Notes: generated by a model from the sequence alone, not told the origin. Shown: positions 41,211-51,112, counted from the first letter of the stretch. The stretch is 64,000 nt of DNA from Ruegeria atlantica (GCF_013032505.1 NZ_WQCG01000006.1:1-64000); one strand, 5' to 3'. Translations and numbers: made by a program.

Positions 41211-42313
41211 GAGAACGTCTTTCTGGGATCAAACGCATCGCGGACGCCTTCGAAGATGAAGACCAGCAGCGACAACATGATGGCAAAGGTGAAAAAGGCG
41301 GTAAATGCCAGCCAAGGGGCCTGCAGGTTCTGTTTGGCCTGCAAGGTCAACTCTCCCAGTGACGGGGCCGAAGACGGAAGGCCAAAGCCGAGGAAATCCA
41401 GTGAGGCCAGACCACCGATGGTACCCGTAACGATGAAAGGCATGAAAGTCAGCGTGGCGACCATCGCGTTTGGCAGCATGTGACGGAACATTATCGTCAT
41501 GTTACCGACGCCCAGCGCACGGGCTGCGCGCACATATTCCAGATTTCGCGCCCGCAGGAATTCGGCACGCACGACGCCCACAAGCCCGGTCCAACTGAAC
41601 AGGATCATCAGCGCCACCAGCAGCCAGAAACTTCGGCCCAGAATGGCGAACATGATGATGATCACGTAAAGCGATGGCGTTGCTGACCAGATCTCGATGA
41701 TCCGTTGGAAAATCAGGTCCAGCCAGCCGCCGAAAAAGCCCTGAATGGCCCCGGCGAATATGCCAATCAGACTGGCCACACCCGTGACCATGAGTGTGAA
41801 CAGAATCGAAAGGCGGAAGCCATAGATCACGCGGGCCAGAACGTCGCGCTTGGTGTCGTCCGTGCCCAGCAGGTTTTGCCCGTTGGGTGGCAATGGCGCA
41901 GCGCCCGGCCGGTCAACGCTGGTGTTGAACGAATACGGGATCAGCGGCCAGATGGACCAGCCGCGCTCGAACCCTTCGGCCTGAAAAGTCCCGGCTTTGA
42001 TCTCATCGATGATCCCCTCGGGGTCGTCGAAACAGTCTTCAATACCACCGCTGTCGATCAGGCACTGGACCTCGGGGTCGCGATAGATGGCTTCGGTCTG
42101 GAAATCTCCGCCAAACTCGGTCTCAGGGTAGAAGTTGAAGATCGGCGTGTAGAACTCGCCCCGGTACTTAACGAGGATCGGTTTATCGTTAGCGATGAAT
42201 TCGGCGAACAGCGACAGGCCAAAAAGAACCGAAAAGATCAACAGCGACCAGAACGCGCGTCCGTTACGCCGGAAATTGCGCCAGCGGCGTTGGTTAAGGG
42301 GGGAAAGTGCCAT
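41207..42313 (-). CDS. yejE: Peptide ABC transporter permease YejE
   Basis: Inner-membrane permease of 368 residues with an N-terminal OppC-like helix (AFWSLLIFSVLFGLSLFAEF), a long periplasmic segment and a C-terminal binding-protein-dependent transport domain whose EAA loop reads RAARALGVGNMTIMFRHMLP. The NGQNLLGTDDTKRDVLARVI segment is typical of OppC/DppC/YejE. It starts directly at the end of yejB and overlaps yejF by 4 bases. Confidence 0.95.
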   Translation of the reverse strand: MALSPLNQRRWRNFRRNGRAFWSLLIFSVLFGLSLFAEFIANDKPILVKYRGEFYTPIFNFYPETEFGGDFQTEAIYRDPEVQCLIDSGGIEDCFDDPEGIIDEIKAGTFQAEGFERGWSIWPLIPYSFNTSVDRPGAAPLPPNGQNLLGTDDTKRDVLARVIYGFRLSILFTLMVTGVASLIGIFAGAIQGFFGGWLDLIFQRIIEIWSATPSLYVIIIMFAILGRSFWLLVALMILFSWTGLVGVVRAEFLRARNLEYVRAARALGVGNMTIMFRHMLPNAMVATLTFMPFIVTGTIGGLASLDFLGFGLPSSAPSLGELTLQAKQNLQAPWLAFTAFFTFAIMLSLLVFIFEGVRDAFDPRKTFS

Positions 42314-43399
42314 TTACCCCTCCCGCTTTTCGAAGTCGATGCGCGGGTCGACCAGCACATACATCAAGTCGCTGATGATGCCGACAACCAGCCCCATCAG
42401 GCCAAAAATGAACAAGGTGCCGAAGATCACAGGGTAGTCCCTGGCGACTGCAGCCTCGAACCCCAGACGGCCAAGTCCGTCGAGCGAGAAGATCGTCTCG
42501 ATAATGATCGACCCCCCGAAGAACACGCCGATGAAAACAGCAGGGAAACCTGCGATCACAATCAGCATCGCGTTGCGGAACACATGGCCGTACAAAACTT
42601 TGCTTTCGCTCAGCCCCTTGGCGCGGGCGGTCATGACATATTGTTTTTTGATCTCGTCCAGAAACGAGTTCTTGGTCAACAGCGTCAGTGTCGCAAAAGC
42701 TGAGATCGTCAGTGCGATGATCGGCAACGCAATGTGCCAGAAATAGTCGACGATCTTGCCAAACAGGCTGAGACTGTCCCAATTGTCCGAGGTCAGCCCC
42801 CGGAGCGGGAATATCTGCCAATAAGATCCACCGGCAAACAGCACCAGCAGCAGGATCGCAAACAAGAAACCGGGGATTGCGTAGGCAACAATGATCGCGC
42901 CACTGGTCCAGGTGTCGAATGTCGAGCCGTCCCTGATCGCCTTGCGAATGCCCAGCGGGATCGACACCAGATAAGCGATTAACGTCGACCAAAGGCCCAG
43001 CGAAATCGAAACCGGCATTTTTTCCAACACCAGATCAATCACACTGATCGAGCGAAAATAACTCTCACCAAAGTCCAGCGTCAGGTAATTGCCCATCATG
43101 TCGAGGAATCGCTCGACCGGCGGTTTATCGAAACCGAATTCCTTCTCCAGTTCCTCAATAAACTCTGGCGGAAGGCCACGCGCACCGATGTAGCGGTCGT
43201 TTGTGCCACCGGTTTGTTGCTCGATATCACTGCCGCCGCCGGCAATCCCTTCGAACACGTCTCCGCCGCCTTCCATCTGGGCGATAATCTGTTCAATCGG
43301 ACCGCCGGGAACAAACTGAACCAGCGTGAAGTTGACGATCATGATCCCAAGCAAGGTTGGGATGACCAGCAACAAGCGTCTAAGAATATATGCTCCCAT
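42314..43399 (-). CDS. yejB: Peptide ABC transporter permease YejB
   Basis: OppB-type permease of 361 residues: [20 protein letters not shown] is the standard N-terminal helix, the loop with a YejB-specific insertion follows ([19 protein letters not shown] onward), and the EAA loop reads [20 protein letters not shown]. It forms the membrane channel with YejE. It starts 9 bases after yejA and abuts yejE. Confidence 0.95.
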   Translation of the reverse strand: MGAYILRRLLLVIPTLLGIMIVNFTLVQFVPGGPIEQIIAQMEGGGDVFEGIAGGGSDIEQQTGGTNDRYIGARGLPPEFIEELEKEFGFDKPPVERFLDMMGNYLTLDFGESYFRSISVIDLVLEKMPVSISLGLWSTLIAYLVSIPLGIRKAIRDGSTFDTWTSGAIIVAYAIPGFLFAILLLVLFAGGSYWQIFPLRGLTSDNWDSLSLFGKIVDYFWHIALPIIALTISAFATLTLLTKNSFLDEIKKQYVMTARAKGLSESKVLYGHVFRNAMLIVIAGFPAVFIGVFFGGSIIIETIFSLDGLGRLGFEAAVARDYPVIFGTLFIFGLMGLVVGIISDLMYVLVDPRIDFEKREG

Positions 43400-43408
43400 G
43401 GGGGCGGA

Positions 43409-45322
43409 TTACCTCAAGGCGCCAGTGGATTTCAACTCGGCTTCTTTTTCTTCATTGATCCACCAGAGGTCTTCGACACCCAAAGCATAAGGCGGCAGGT
43501 TTTCCGGGTATTCGTACATATCCCAGTAGGCAACCCAGTGTTTACCCAGATACCAAGTGGGAACCATGATCCGCTTGGCGCGCAGGACGCGATCCAGCGC
43601 CCGAACGTTGGCGAACAGCTCTTCGCTGTCTTCGGCGGATGCGATGTTGTCGATCAGCGGTTCGATGTCCGGGCCATGCACACCCGACGGGTTGAAGACC
43701 GAGTATGAGGCCGCTTCGGTTCCGAATTGCTGATACAACCCTGTCGACGGCTGCAGCGACCTGGGGTACCCGCCAACAATCATATCGAAATCACGGTCCC
43801 GGCGGCGCAGGGTGAACTGGGCGTTGTCCACCCGGTTGTAACTTGCATCAATCCCCATTGCCCGCAAATTAGCGACGAAAGGTTGAATGAGCCTGTCCAG
43901 CGTTGGCTGGTCGGACAGAAATGCAATGGAAAGCACCTCGCCCTTGTCGTTGCGGCGAATGCCGTCATCCCCTACGAGCCAGCCAGCTTCGTCCAACAGT
44001 TTCATCGCCTTGCGCAAGTTGCCACGGTCATTTTGGCGGGCGGCCCGGGATTCGTGCGCTGAGACCGGTTCCTCGGTCAGGATGGCGGGATCCAGCGCGT
44101 CGCCCAGCTCTTGCAACACCTCGAGCTCGCGTCCTTCGGGCAAGCCGGTCGCCTCAAGATGCGTTCCTTCCCAGAAAGAGCTGCGCTGCTGGAATAATCC
44201 ATATTGTAGGCTCTCATTTGTCCATTCGAAGTTATACGCCAGCTGAATAGCTTCGCGAACACGAGGGTCCTGAAACTTTGGCCGGTCAAGGTTCATGATG
44301 AAGCCCGACGCCGTCGGCACATTTCCATCTGCCAGTTCAGCCCGCACCACAGAGCCATTCGCAATTGCCGGGAAATCATAGGCCGTTGCCCAACTTTTTG
44401 AGTTGTTTTCCTGTCGAAGCGTAAATGTACCCGCCTTGAACCCTTCCATCGCAGCAATGGAGTCGGCGAAATACTCGACGCGGATGGTGTCAAAGTTGTT
44501 GCGGCCCACGTTCACATTGACGTCATCGCCCCAATAGTCGGGGTTACGTTTGTAAACGATGCGTCGGTTGATGTCATAACTGTCCAGAACATATGGCCCC
44601 GAGCCGATGCCCGGATCCAACCGAGACTTGTCCAGTCGACGATTTTCGGGATCTTCTTCGAACCACTTCTTTGAGAAAATCGATGTGGCCCCAACTTGGG
44701 AAATCCGGCCTCTGCGGGGGAAATCTGGCGAGAAGTAGAACTTTACACGATGGGTATCCAGCGCCTCGGCCTTGGGAATTCGTTGGCGAATTGCGTCGGC
44801 ATAGGATTTCAACCCCTGGTCCAAAAGCAGATTATGGGAAAACACCACGTCCTCAGCCGTCACAGGAGTGCCGTCAGAAAACCGCGCCTCGGGGCGGATA
44901 TTGAAGATTACCCACTCATAACTCTCGGGGTATTCGAGACTTTCGGCGAGTAGGCCATAATATGCTGCTGGTTCGTCATAAGACGGAATCAGCAGGCTTT
45001 CATAGTGATCTGCTGATCGCGCACCTGCCCGGCCCTGCCGAGTATATGGGTTAAAACTGTCGAACGTGCCTTGCGCCGCATAGGACAGCTCGCCACCGCG
45101 TGGCGCATCCGGGTTCACATAGTCAAAATGCGCAAAGCCTTCGGGGTATTTCAGATCGCCGAATTCCGAAAATCCGTGTGATTTGATGATCTTTTCTTCA
45201 GCAAACAGCTGTGACGCAGCAGCAGCACACAACAACGCCCCCAAAGCCAGTATGTGAAATATGCGTCCGAAATCCCTTGTTCGCGCTAAAGCGGTAACTC
45301 GATTGGATTTCATGTTGCTCAT
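43409..45322 (-). CDS. yejA: Periplasmic peptide-binding protein YejA
   Basis: Extracellular solute-binding protein family 5, 637 residues. A long signal peptide (basic start, hydrophobic core ILALGALLCAAAASQL, cleavage near FAEEK) precedes HGFSEFGDLKYPEGFAHFDY, the YejA-type N-terminus, then YAAQGTFDSFNPY. It captures oligopeptides for YejBEF. It is the first gene of yejABEF; the 100-base gap upstream should hold the promoter, which I cannot define. Confidence 0.94.
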   Translation of the reverse strand: MSNMKSNRVTALARTRDFGRIFHILALGALLCAAAASQLFAEEKIIKSHGFSEFGDLKYPEGFAHFDYVNPDAPRGGELSYAAQGTFDSFNPYTRQGRAGARSADHYESLLIPSYDEPAAYYGLLAESLEYPESYEWVIFNIRPEARFSDGTPVTAEDVVFSHNLLLDQGLKSYADAIRQRIPKAEALDTHRVKFYFSPDFPRRGRISQVGATSIFSKKWFEEDPENRRLDKSRLDPGIGSGPYVLDSYDINRRIVYKRNPDYWGDDVNVNVGRNNFDTIRVEYFADSIAAMEGFKAGTFTLRQENNSKSWATAYDFPAIANGSVVRAELADGNVPTASGFIMNLDRPKFQDPRVREAIQLAYNFEWTNESLQYGLFQQRSSFWEGTHLEATGLPEGRELEVLQELGDALDPAILTEEPVSAHESRAARQNDRGNLRKAMKLLDEAGWLVGDDGIRRNDKGEVLSIAFLSDQPTLDRLIQPFVANLRAMGIDASYNRVDNAQFTLRRRDRDFDMIVGGYPRSLQPSTGLYQQFGTEAASYSVFNPSGVHGPDIEPLIDNIASAEDSEELFANVRALDRVLRAKRIMVPTWYLGKHWVAYWDMYEYPENLPPYALGVEDLWWINEEKEAELKSTGALR

Positions 45323-45426
45323 CCCCTGGTCGTTGACGTCTTAATATTGTTTGCGCCAGCTAAAAGACCAGCACTGCCTGTTTCAAGTTTAGACTGCGTG
45401 AACACTTTGTGAAGATTTACTTAGAC

Positions 45427-45460
45427 AAAAAATAAAGCCGCTGCACGGGGCAGCGGCTTT
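45427..45460 (-). terminator. Intrinsic terminator of the cytochrome c gene
   Basis: AAAGCCGCTGC and GCAGCGGCTTT form an 11-bp stem with a 5-base loop, followed in the minus direction by ATTTTTT. It lies 27 bases after the stop codon. Confidence 0.92.
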
Positions 45461-45486
45461 CGAATACGTCTCAACTGAACGGAAAA

Positions 45487-45993
45487 TCAGTTGATTGTCT
45501 GCAGATAGGCAATCAAATCTGCCCGGTCTTGCGGTTTTTTCAGACCGGCAAAGCTCATGGAAGTACCCGAGATATATGCACTTGGGCGCTCGAGGAACGC
45601 GTCCAGCGCTTCGGGTGTCCAATTGCCACCATGCGCCTGCATCGAGGCTGAATAGCCTGTGAAACCTTTGGCCGAAGCGACAGGACGATCCACGATTGCA
45701 TACAGGTACGGGCCGGTTCCGTTCGCGCCATCTTCCAACTTGTGGCAAGCGGTACACTTACGGAAGACTCTGGCACCTTTTTCCGGGTCTGCGGCAGCCA
45801 GCATATCTTCGAACACCACTTCTTCGCCGTCAGCGCTTTCACCAGAGCTTTCGGTTTCGATAATATACGAGGCTGTCTCGCCATGACCATCTGCGTGGTA
45901 AAGACCTTCGGCGCCCCATTTGGCCAGAAGCAGCACCAGGAAGGTGCCAAACAGGCCTGCAGCGGCCTTGGTAACTGTCATCGTGTCGAACAT
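45487..45993 (-). CDS. Membrane-anchored cytochrome c (CycM/c-552 type)
   Basis: Electron carrier tethered to the inner membrane, 168 residues from MFDTMTVTKAAAGLFG. An uncleaved N-terminal helix (LFGTFLVLLLAKWGAEGLY) is followed by an acidic linker (about residues 37-60) and a class I cytochrome c domain with the haem motif CTACH and the Met ligand in ISGTSMSFAGL. This architecture matches cytochrome c-y/CycM, which links the bc1 complex to terminal oxidases, including cbb3. The frame extends 46 codons upstream, but that part is not cytochrome-like; I chose the ATG preceded by GGAC. Divergent to pheA. Confidence 0.9.
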   Translation of the reverse strand: MFDTMTVTKAAAGLFGTFLVLLLAKWGAEGLYHADGHGETASYIIETESSGESADGEEVVFEDMLAAADPEKGARVFRKCTACHKLEDGANGTGPYLYAIVDRPVASAKGFTGYSASMQAHGGNWTPEALDAFLERPSAYISGTSMSFAGLKKPQDRADLIAYLQTIN

Positions 45994-46112
45994 TGATCGC
46001 GAGTCCATTTCAGCTGTCTGCGGGGTGTCTAAGGCTTCCCCTGACAAGAGGCAAGGTATAGACACCGCGACTAAACGCCCAATTATCGAACTTGTTGCAC
46101 GGAATCGACCAA

Positions 46113-46946
46113 ATGACCAAACGTATTGCATTTCAGGGTGAACCCGGTGCCTACAGCCACGAGGCCTGCCGCAATGCCCGCCCCGGCATGGAGGTCCTGC
46201 CCTGCCGAACTTTCGAAGATGTGATCGAATCGGTGCGCGCGGGCGATGCCGAACTGGCGATGCTGCCGGTTGAAAACACTACATATGGACGGGTAGCGGA
46301 TATCCACCGCTTGCTGCCTCACAGCGGGTTGCACATCATCGAAGAAGCGTTCGTGCGCGTTCACATCAACCTTCTTGCCGTGCCTGGGGCCAAGCTTGAG
46401 GATGTCACCGAGGCGCATTCGCATTTGGTTCTGCTGCCGCAATGCGCCGGTTTTCTGAAAGAGCACAACATCAAAGGGCGCGTCAGCCCCGACAATGCTC
46501 GGGCCGCGCGCGAGGTTGCAGAGCAAGGCGAGGTACACTCAGCAGCATTGGCCAGCGAGTTGGCAGGCGAGATTTATGGTCTGAACGTTCTTGCCCGGAA
46601 TATCGAAGACCGCGACAACAACACCACGCGCTTTCTGGTGATGTCTAAGCAGGCCGATACGACCCGCCGGGGTGAACACGGCATGATCACCAGTTTTGTG
46701 TTTCAGGTGCGCAATATTCCAGCCGCGCTTTATAAGGCAATGGGCGGATTTGCGACCAACGGCATTAACATGACCAAGCTGGAAAGCTACATGATCGATG
46801 GTTCGTTCACCGCGACCCAGTTTTACGCCGATATTGTGGGCCACCCGGACGACCGGAATGTTCAGCTGGCTATGGAAGAGCTGGAACACTTCACCACCAA
46901 CGTCGAGATTTTGGGTGTTTACCCGGCCGCTCAACCGCGGGGTTAA
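46113..46946 (+). CDS. pheA: Prephenate dehydratase
   Basis: Converts prephenate to phenylpyruvate in phenylalanine synthesis. The monofunctional form has 277 residues from MTKRIAFQGEPGAYSHEAC. The catalytic domain ends with NNTTRFLVM, which contains the key Thr-Arg-Phe, and the regulatory ACT domain follows (about 190-270) with NGINMTKLESYMIDGSF, the phenylalanine-binding ESRP-like site. No chorismate mutase domain is fused. I start at the internal ATG preceded by GGAA, as the family begins with RIAFQG. Divergent to the cytochrome c gene. Confidence 0.95.
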   Translation: MTKRIAFQGEPGAYSHEACRNARPGMEVLPCRTFEDVIESVRAGDAELAMLPVENTTYGRVADIHRLLPHSGLHIIEEAFVRVHINLLAVPGAKLEDVTEAHSHLVLLPQCAGFLKEHNIKGRVSPDNARAAREVAEQGEVHSAALASELAGEIYGLNVLARNIEDRDNNTTRFLVMSKQADTTRRGEHGMITSFVFQVRNIPAALYKAMGGFATNGINMTKLESYMIDGSFTATQFYADIVGHPDDRNVQLAMEELEHFTTNVEILGVYPAAQPRG

Positions 46947-46958
46947 GGCGTCTGGGCC

Positions 46959-47426
46959 TCAGGTCAGGGAATAGCTTTTGCACCGGGCACCGTCGTGCTG
47001 CCGGTAATCCACAAAACCCATCGCTGAACAATAGGCCAAACCTTCGGTGTTTGTGGGCGATATGGTTGCGTCAATGGCTGAAAGGCCACTTTCCTGCGCC
47101 GCCAAAAGCGTTGCGCGAAACAGGGCGCGCCCGACACCGCGTCGGGCGGCAGACGGGCGGATATGAGTTCCAATGACGCCCCACCCGACGGGTGCGCCGT
47201 AAGGGTTGTTTTCTATCGCCCGTTTCAGCGACTGAAATCCCAGGGCCTGATCGCCCTGAACGGCCACGGAACACCTTATTCGATCCGGGTCGGCCACGTA
47301 ATGCTCCCGGGCGAAATCAACGTCACAGCGTTTATTGCGCTTTCCTGCCGCTGCGATATCTTGCAACACATCCGAGATACCCTGAGCATCCGTTAAAACC
47401 GCTTCGCGGATTGTTATGCTATCCAT
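46959..47426 (-). CDS. GNAT-family N-acetyltransferase
   Basis: A 155-residue GNAT protein. Motif A, the acetyl-CoA pyrophosphate loop, is RPSAARRGVGRALF (about 91-104), and the C-terminal NTEGLAYCSAMGF is the usual motif B. Substrate unknown. It converges on pheA with a 12-base gap and lies 26 bases downstream of the SRPBCC gene on the same strand, so the two may be cotranscribed. Confidence 0.88.
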   Translation of the reverse strand: MDSITIREAVLTDAQGISDVLQDIAAAGKRNKRCDVDFAREHYVADPDRIRCSVAVQGDQALGFQSLKRAIENNPYGAPVGWGVIGTHIRPSAARRGVGRALFRATLLAAQESGLSAIDATISPTNTEGLAYCSAMGFVDYRQHDGARCKSYSLT

Positions 47427-47452
47427 CTCGCTTCCTTCACAACTTCGGGCCG

Positions 47453-47920
47453 TCAGCCACCATGAATGTGGCGTTGTTCCATTTCCCGTGCGAACTCGGT
47501 CAGACGCATCTGAAACTGCCGACGAAATCTGGATTGCCCAAGCCTGAGCGATTGCAAAAGTAGCCGTGCAGGCAGGGATTTGGCCGAAAGGGACATATCG
47601 ACGCTCAGACGTGTACGGCGTTGGGAAAGCGCCAAAAGCTCGACCGTCGTGATCCCATTCATCCCCTTACTTGTGGCTTCGAACCGCATCAGCGAAGGCG
47701 GGTCGCACTCGGCCATTTGTACGGAAATCTGACGCGGCTTTCCGCGCAGCCTGAATTCCGTCTCCCAACTGGTGCCCGGAACAACGCCCATGTCGCCCGA
47801 CATCCGCCGCACGTCGATCCCTCGCCGCATTGCGATCCGTTCGAAACGGTCAAAATCGGCCACCATTTCGAACACCGAGTTGATGGGAGCTTCGATATCT
47901 TCGCGCACTGTAAACTGCAT
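47453..47920 (-). CDS. SRPBCC (START/Bet v1-like) domain protein
   Basis: A 155-residue protein with the polyketide-cyclase/START fold pattern: the N-terminal VREDIEAPINSVFEMVADFD, then a beta-rich centre (GTSWETEFRLRGKPRQISVQ) and a long C-terminal helix ending ...RLTEFAREMEQRH. Such proteins bind hydrophobic ligands. No specific function can be given. It sits between nudC and a GNAT gene, all on the same strand. Confidence 0.82.
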   Translation of the reverse strand: MQFTVREDIEAPINSVFEMVADFDRFERIAMRRGIDVRRMSGDMGVVPGTSWETEFRLRGKPRQISVQMAECDPPSLMRFEATSKGMNGITTVELLALSQRRTRLSVDMSLSAKSLPARLLLQSLRLGQSRFRRQFQMRLTEFAREMEQRHIHGG

Positions 47921-47960
47921 TGTGGTTCGGGGTTCTCTCGCTTTTCAGCTCAGTATTTTG

Positions 47961-48941
47961 TCAGTCCAACGTATCCGCAAGCCAGTTTTGCAAAAGAAAG
48001 TGCGCAATCGCACCCTTGCGGGCGGGCAGCAAAACGGGATGTTCACCCGCAAAGGCCTGCATCATCTCGGATTTGGTAACCCACATTGCATCTTCGATTT
48101 CAACCGGGTCGATGGTGATATTTCGCGACAGCGCCTCACCGGCGCAGCCGAACATCAACGAAGCCGGAAACGGCCAGGGTTGGCTGGACAGGTAACTGAC
48201 CCCACCTACGGGCACCCCGGCTTCTTCCATGACTTCCCGCCGGACCGCGGCCTCAAGCGTTTCACCTGGCTCAACAAACCCAGCCAGCAGCGAATACATC
48301 CCTTCCGGCCAGCCCGGCGAACGCCCCATCAGAACGGAATCGCCGTGGGTAATCAACATGATGACGACCGGATCGGTGCGCGGAAAATGCTGTCCGCCGC
48401 ATGACGGACAACTGCGTTGCCATCCGGCCTGTACCAGTTCACTGGCTGCGCCGCACCGGGCGCAAAACCGATGCGTTTCGTGCCAGCCGATCACCGCCTT
48501 AGCCGTGGCCGCCAACTCGGCGTCGCGTGTTGACAAACGTGTCATGATCCGGCGCAGTTCGGCAAAGACATAGCCGCCTGGCAACTCGGGGTGCTGTTGC
48601 TCTGTTTTGTCGATAAAAGCCCCGACACCGGACACGTCCAGCCCATCAGCCGTCCAGCCCGAAATATCAGACGCAAACACCGGCGAGTCGTCTGACAACC
48701 CCAGAAAAACGGGTTGCTCGACGGCCCCCCCTGGCCCGCTTTCGACCAGATTGTGCGACATTGCGATCAACCCCAGCTGATCCAGCGCATCACCCTGAAC
48801 CAGAACCTTGCCGTGCCATAGCAGCAGGCATTTTGCATCCGGATGGGTCCGCGCGCGTGCGACCGAATCTGCATCACCACGAATATGCGCCGCGCGATCC
48901 AGCCCCGAGCCACCAAACGTCACATATTCTGCATTTTTCAT
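47961..48941 (-). CDS. nudC: NAD(H) pyrophosphatase NudC
   Basis: Nudix hydrolase that cleaves NADH and, in E. coli, removes NAD caps from RNA. The 326 residues show a zinc ribbon (CARCG ... CPSCGG, about 158-183), the Nudix box GFVEPGETLEAAVRREVMEE (about 222-241) and the NudC-specific SQPWPFPASLM directly after it. The start has AAGGA seven bases upstream. It is followed after 40 bases by the SRPBCC gene. Confidence 0.95.
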   Translation of the reverse strand: MKNAEYVTFGGSGLDRAAHIRGDADSVARARTHPDAKCLLLWHGKVLVQGDALDQLGLIAMSHNLVESGPGGAVEQPVFLGLSDDSPVFASDISGWTADGLDVSGVGAFIDKTEQQHPELPGGYVFAELRRIMTRLSTRDAELAATAKAVIGWHETHRFCARCGAASELVQAGWQRSCPSCGGQHFPRTDPVVIMLITHGDSVLMGRSPGWPEGMYSLLAGFVEPGETLEAAVRREVMEEAGVPVGGVSYLSSQPWPFPASLMFGCAGEALSRNITIDPVEIEDAMWVTKSEMMQAFAGEHPVLLPARKGAIAHFLLQNWLADTLD

Positions 48942-49115
48942 AAGTTATCCTTAGGCTTGTCCGCACAGGGCTGCCATGTCGGCCAAGCGGTTGCAACGGT
49001 AATTCACGTCCAAAATCATGGTCCGGCTTCGAATGGGCGCAGCTATTCCTTGCATTTCGGGTTGATTAACCTTTTTGTTGAAAATGACTAAGATAAAACT
49101 GCCAAAAGTAGAAAT

Positions 49116-50978
49116 TTGAAATCTTCCCTTCCTCTGCCTTCGCAGACCGTGCGGGTCCGGATTCTGGCCACTACGGATCTTCACATGAACCTGAGAAGTT
49201 TTGATTACTACTCTGATGCCCCTGAACCCACGATAGGTCTGACTCGAACCGCAAGCCTGATCCGGGAAGCGCGGGCGGAAGCGCGGGCGGAAGGCGCAAT
49301 CGTTCTGCTTTTTGATAATGGCGATTCGCTGCAAGGAACACCGATTGGGGATCTGGCCGCAGACCAACCGGATGAGCCACATGTGCTGATGCAGGCCTTT
49401 GGCTTGCTGGAATATGATGCGATCGGGTTGGGCAATCACGATTTCGGGTTCGACAGAAAAGTTCTGGACCGCATCCTTTCGCAGGCACCCTGCCCGGTGG
49501 TTTGCAGCAACGTTAATCGGTTGGGCGACAACACCACCTGGAAGAAGCAGGCGGTTCTAACTCGCCAAGTTGAGATCGAGGGGCACCAAGAATCAATAAC
49601 GGTTGGCATATTTTCGGTCGTGCCGCCGCAGACTCGGAAATGGGAATCTCATCGGCTGGACCAAGATGTCTGGATAGATGACATCTTGCCCTGCGCACAG
49701 GAAATGGTGTCCAAGCTTATGTCCTGCGGCTGCGACGTGATCGTCGCGCTTGCCCATACCGGGCTGGGGTCTGCCGACGCCGCGCCCAATCTGGAAAATG
49801 CAATCATCCCGCTTGCCGCTATTGAGGGTATCGACGCCATCATTGCCGGGCATACGCACTTGACCTTGCCTGGGAAATCTCATGCTGGGTTGGAACACGT
49901 CGATGCAGCTAGCGGGATGGTACATGGCACACCTGTAGTCATGGCGGGATCTGCCGGATCATACCTTGGTGTGATTGATCTGAAACTGACCTCCACGCAG
50001 GAAATGGGCTGGTCGGTCGCAGCGCAATGTTCTGAGTTGCGCCCGATAGCCGGTTCCAAACCGCCTCCCGAAGACCCGTCGCTGGTGGCGCTGTTTTCAG
50101 ATGCGCATTCCACGACGCGCAAACGGGCCGAGGAACCGATTGGACATACGGATCAGCACCTGCACAGCTATTTCAGCTTTTGTGCCAAGGATCACGGGCT
50201 TGCAATAGTGGCTGCCGCGCAAGCTTCGGCGGTGCGCCGAAAGCTCAAGGGAACACCGCAAGAAGCTTTACCCTTGCTGTCCGCTATTGCGCCTTCGAAA
50301 TTCGGTGGTCGCTCCGGGCCTCGGTTTTATTCAGATATTCCGGCAGGCGTGATGCGGATGCGGCACGTGGCCGACCTGAACATATTTCCAAACGAACTTC
50401 GCGCGGTGGAGCTAACAGGAGAGCACATCAGGGATTGGCTTGAAATGTCGGCAGGGGTCTTCAATCAGATAAAGCCGGGCGCGCAAAACGAATTGGTCAA
50501 TCCTGACAGGGCCGGGCACAATTTCGACGTGCTGTTCGGGCTAAGCTACGTGATCGACCTGAGCATACCACCGCGGTTCAACGCGAGCGGAGGAATTGAG
50601 AATCCAGAAAGCTGGCGCGTCTCGGACATTCGTTTCGACGGATGCGCAGTGGCGGCAGAACAGCGTTTTGTCGTTGCATTAAACAACTATCGGGCCAGCG
50701 GTGGCGGGCATTTTCCGTTCATCGACGACGCCGAACCCATCAACGTTCCGGCCCTGCCGATCCAACGCGCGTTGAAGGACCATCTGTCTGGTGCGCAACC
50801 TTCAGAATCGTTGGGCCAGGGTCCCTGTCCTTTCAGCTTTAAACCTATGCCTGGTTCGTCTGCCCTGTTAAAGACCGGCCCAAAAGCACGGTTTCACATC
50901 GCAGAGATTGCCGAGTTCCACCCAAAGCTGGCCGGAACAGACGCCGAAGGGTTTCTGCACGTTCAACTCTCACTGTGA
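49116..50978 (+). CDS. 5'-nucleotidase/2',3'-cyclic phosphodiesterase family protein, no signal peptide
   Basis: A calcineurin-like metallophosphatase with a 5'-nucleotidase C-terminal domain, 620 residues, closest in layout to CpdB. Metal-site motifs are ATTDLHMN (about 18-25), NGDSLQGTP (about 68-76), GLGNHDFGFD (about 103-112), AHTG and AGHTHLTLPG; the C-terminal substrate domain has FVVALNNYRASGGGHFPF. CpdB homologues are periplasmic, but here the metal motif starts about 18 residues from the only available start (TTG, or a GTG 11 codons later), the frame is closed upstream, and no signal peptide exists. It is therefore probably cytosolic. Lies upstream of ffs. Confidence 0.88.
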   Translation: MKSSLPLPSQTVRVRILATTDLHMNLRSFDYYSDAPEPTIGLTRTASLIREARAEARAEGAIVLLFDNGDSLQGTPIGDLAADQPDEPHVLMQAFGLLEYDAIGLGNHDFGFDRKVLDRILSQAPCPVVCSNVNRLGDNTTWKKQAVLTRQVEIEGHQESITVGIFSVVPPQTRKWESHRLDQDVWIDDILPCAQEMVSKLMSCGCDVIVALAHTGLGSADAAPNLENAIIPLAAIEGIDAIIAGHTHLTLPGKSHAGLEHVDAASGMVHGTPVVMAGSAGSYLGVIDLKLTSTQEMGWSVAAQCSELRPIAGSKPPPEDPSLVALFSDAHSTTRKRAEEPIGHTDQHLHSYFSFCAKDHGLAIVAAAQASAVRRKLKGTPQEALPLLSAIAPSKFGGRSGPRFYSDIPAGVMRMRHVADLNIFPNELRAVELTGEHIRDWLEMSAGVFNQIKPGAQNELVNPDRAGHNFDVLFGLSYVIDLSIPPRFNASGGIENPESWRVSDIRFDGCAVAAEQRFVVALNNYRASGGGHFPFIDDAEPINVPALPIQRALKDHLSGAQPSESLGQGPCPFSFKPMPGSSALLKTGPKARFHIAEIAEFHPKLAGTDAEGFLHVQLSL

Positions 50979-50982
50979 CGGG

Positions 50983-51011
50983 TTGTCATTTCCGCGTGCC
51001 TTCCCTATATC
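50983..51011 (+). promoter_or_regulatory. Promoter of the SRP RNA gene
   Basis: TTGTCA (50983-50988) and TATATC (51006-51011) with exactly 17 bases between. The predicted transcription start, 7-8 bases later, coincides with the first base of the SRP RNA stem. Confidence 0.8.
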
Positions 51012-51018
51012 GAAATTC

Positions 51019-51112
51019 GAGAGGTTGGCGCGGGCGAGCGCCTCGCCAACCTGGTCAGGTCCGGAAGGAAGCAGCCACAACGAGCCCCGCTTGGGTCGAT
51101 GTCCAACCTCTC
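51019..51112 (+). ncRNA. ffs: Signal recognition particle RNA (4.5S)
   Basis: RNA of the bacterial signal recognition particle, which with Ffh targets membrane proteins to SecYEG. The universally conserved apical segment is present (GGTCAGGTCCGGAAGGAAGC), flanked by the symmetric internal loop strands, and the ends pair: GAGAGGTTGG at the start with CCAACCTCTC at the finish. The length of about 94 bases is normal for the short SRP RNA. It has its own promoter with a 17-base spacer. No clear intrinsic terminator is seen; AGCC-ACAGGA-GGGCT-TTT (about 51130-51149) is a weak candidate. Confidence 0.95.
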
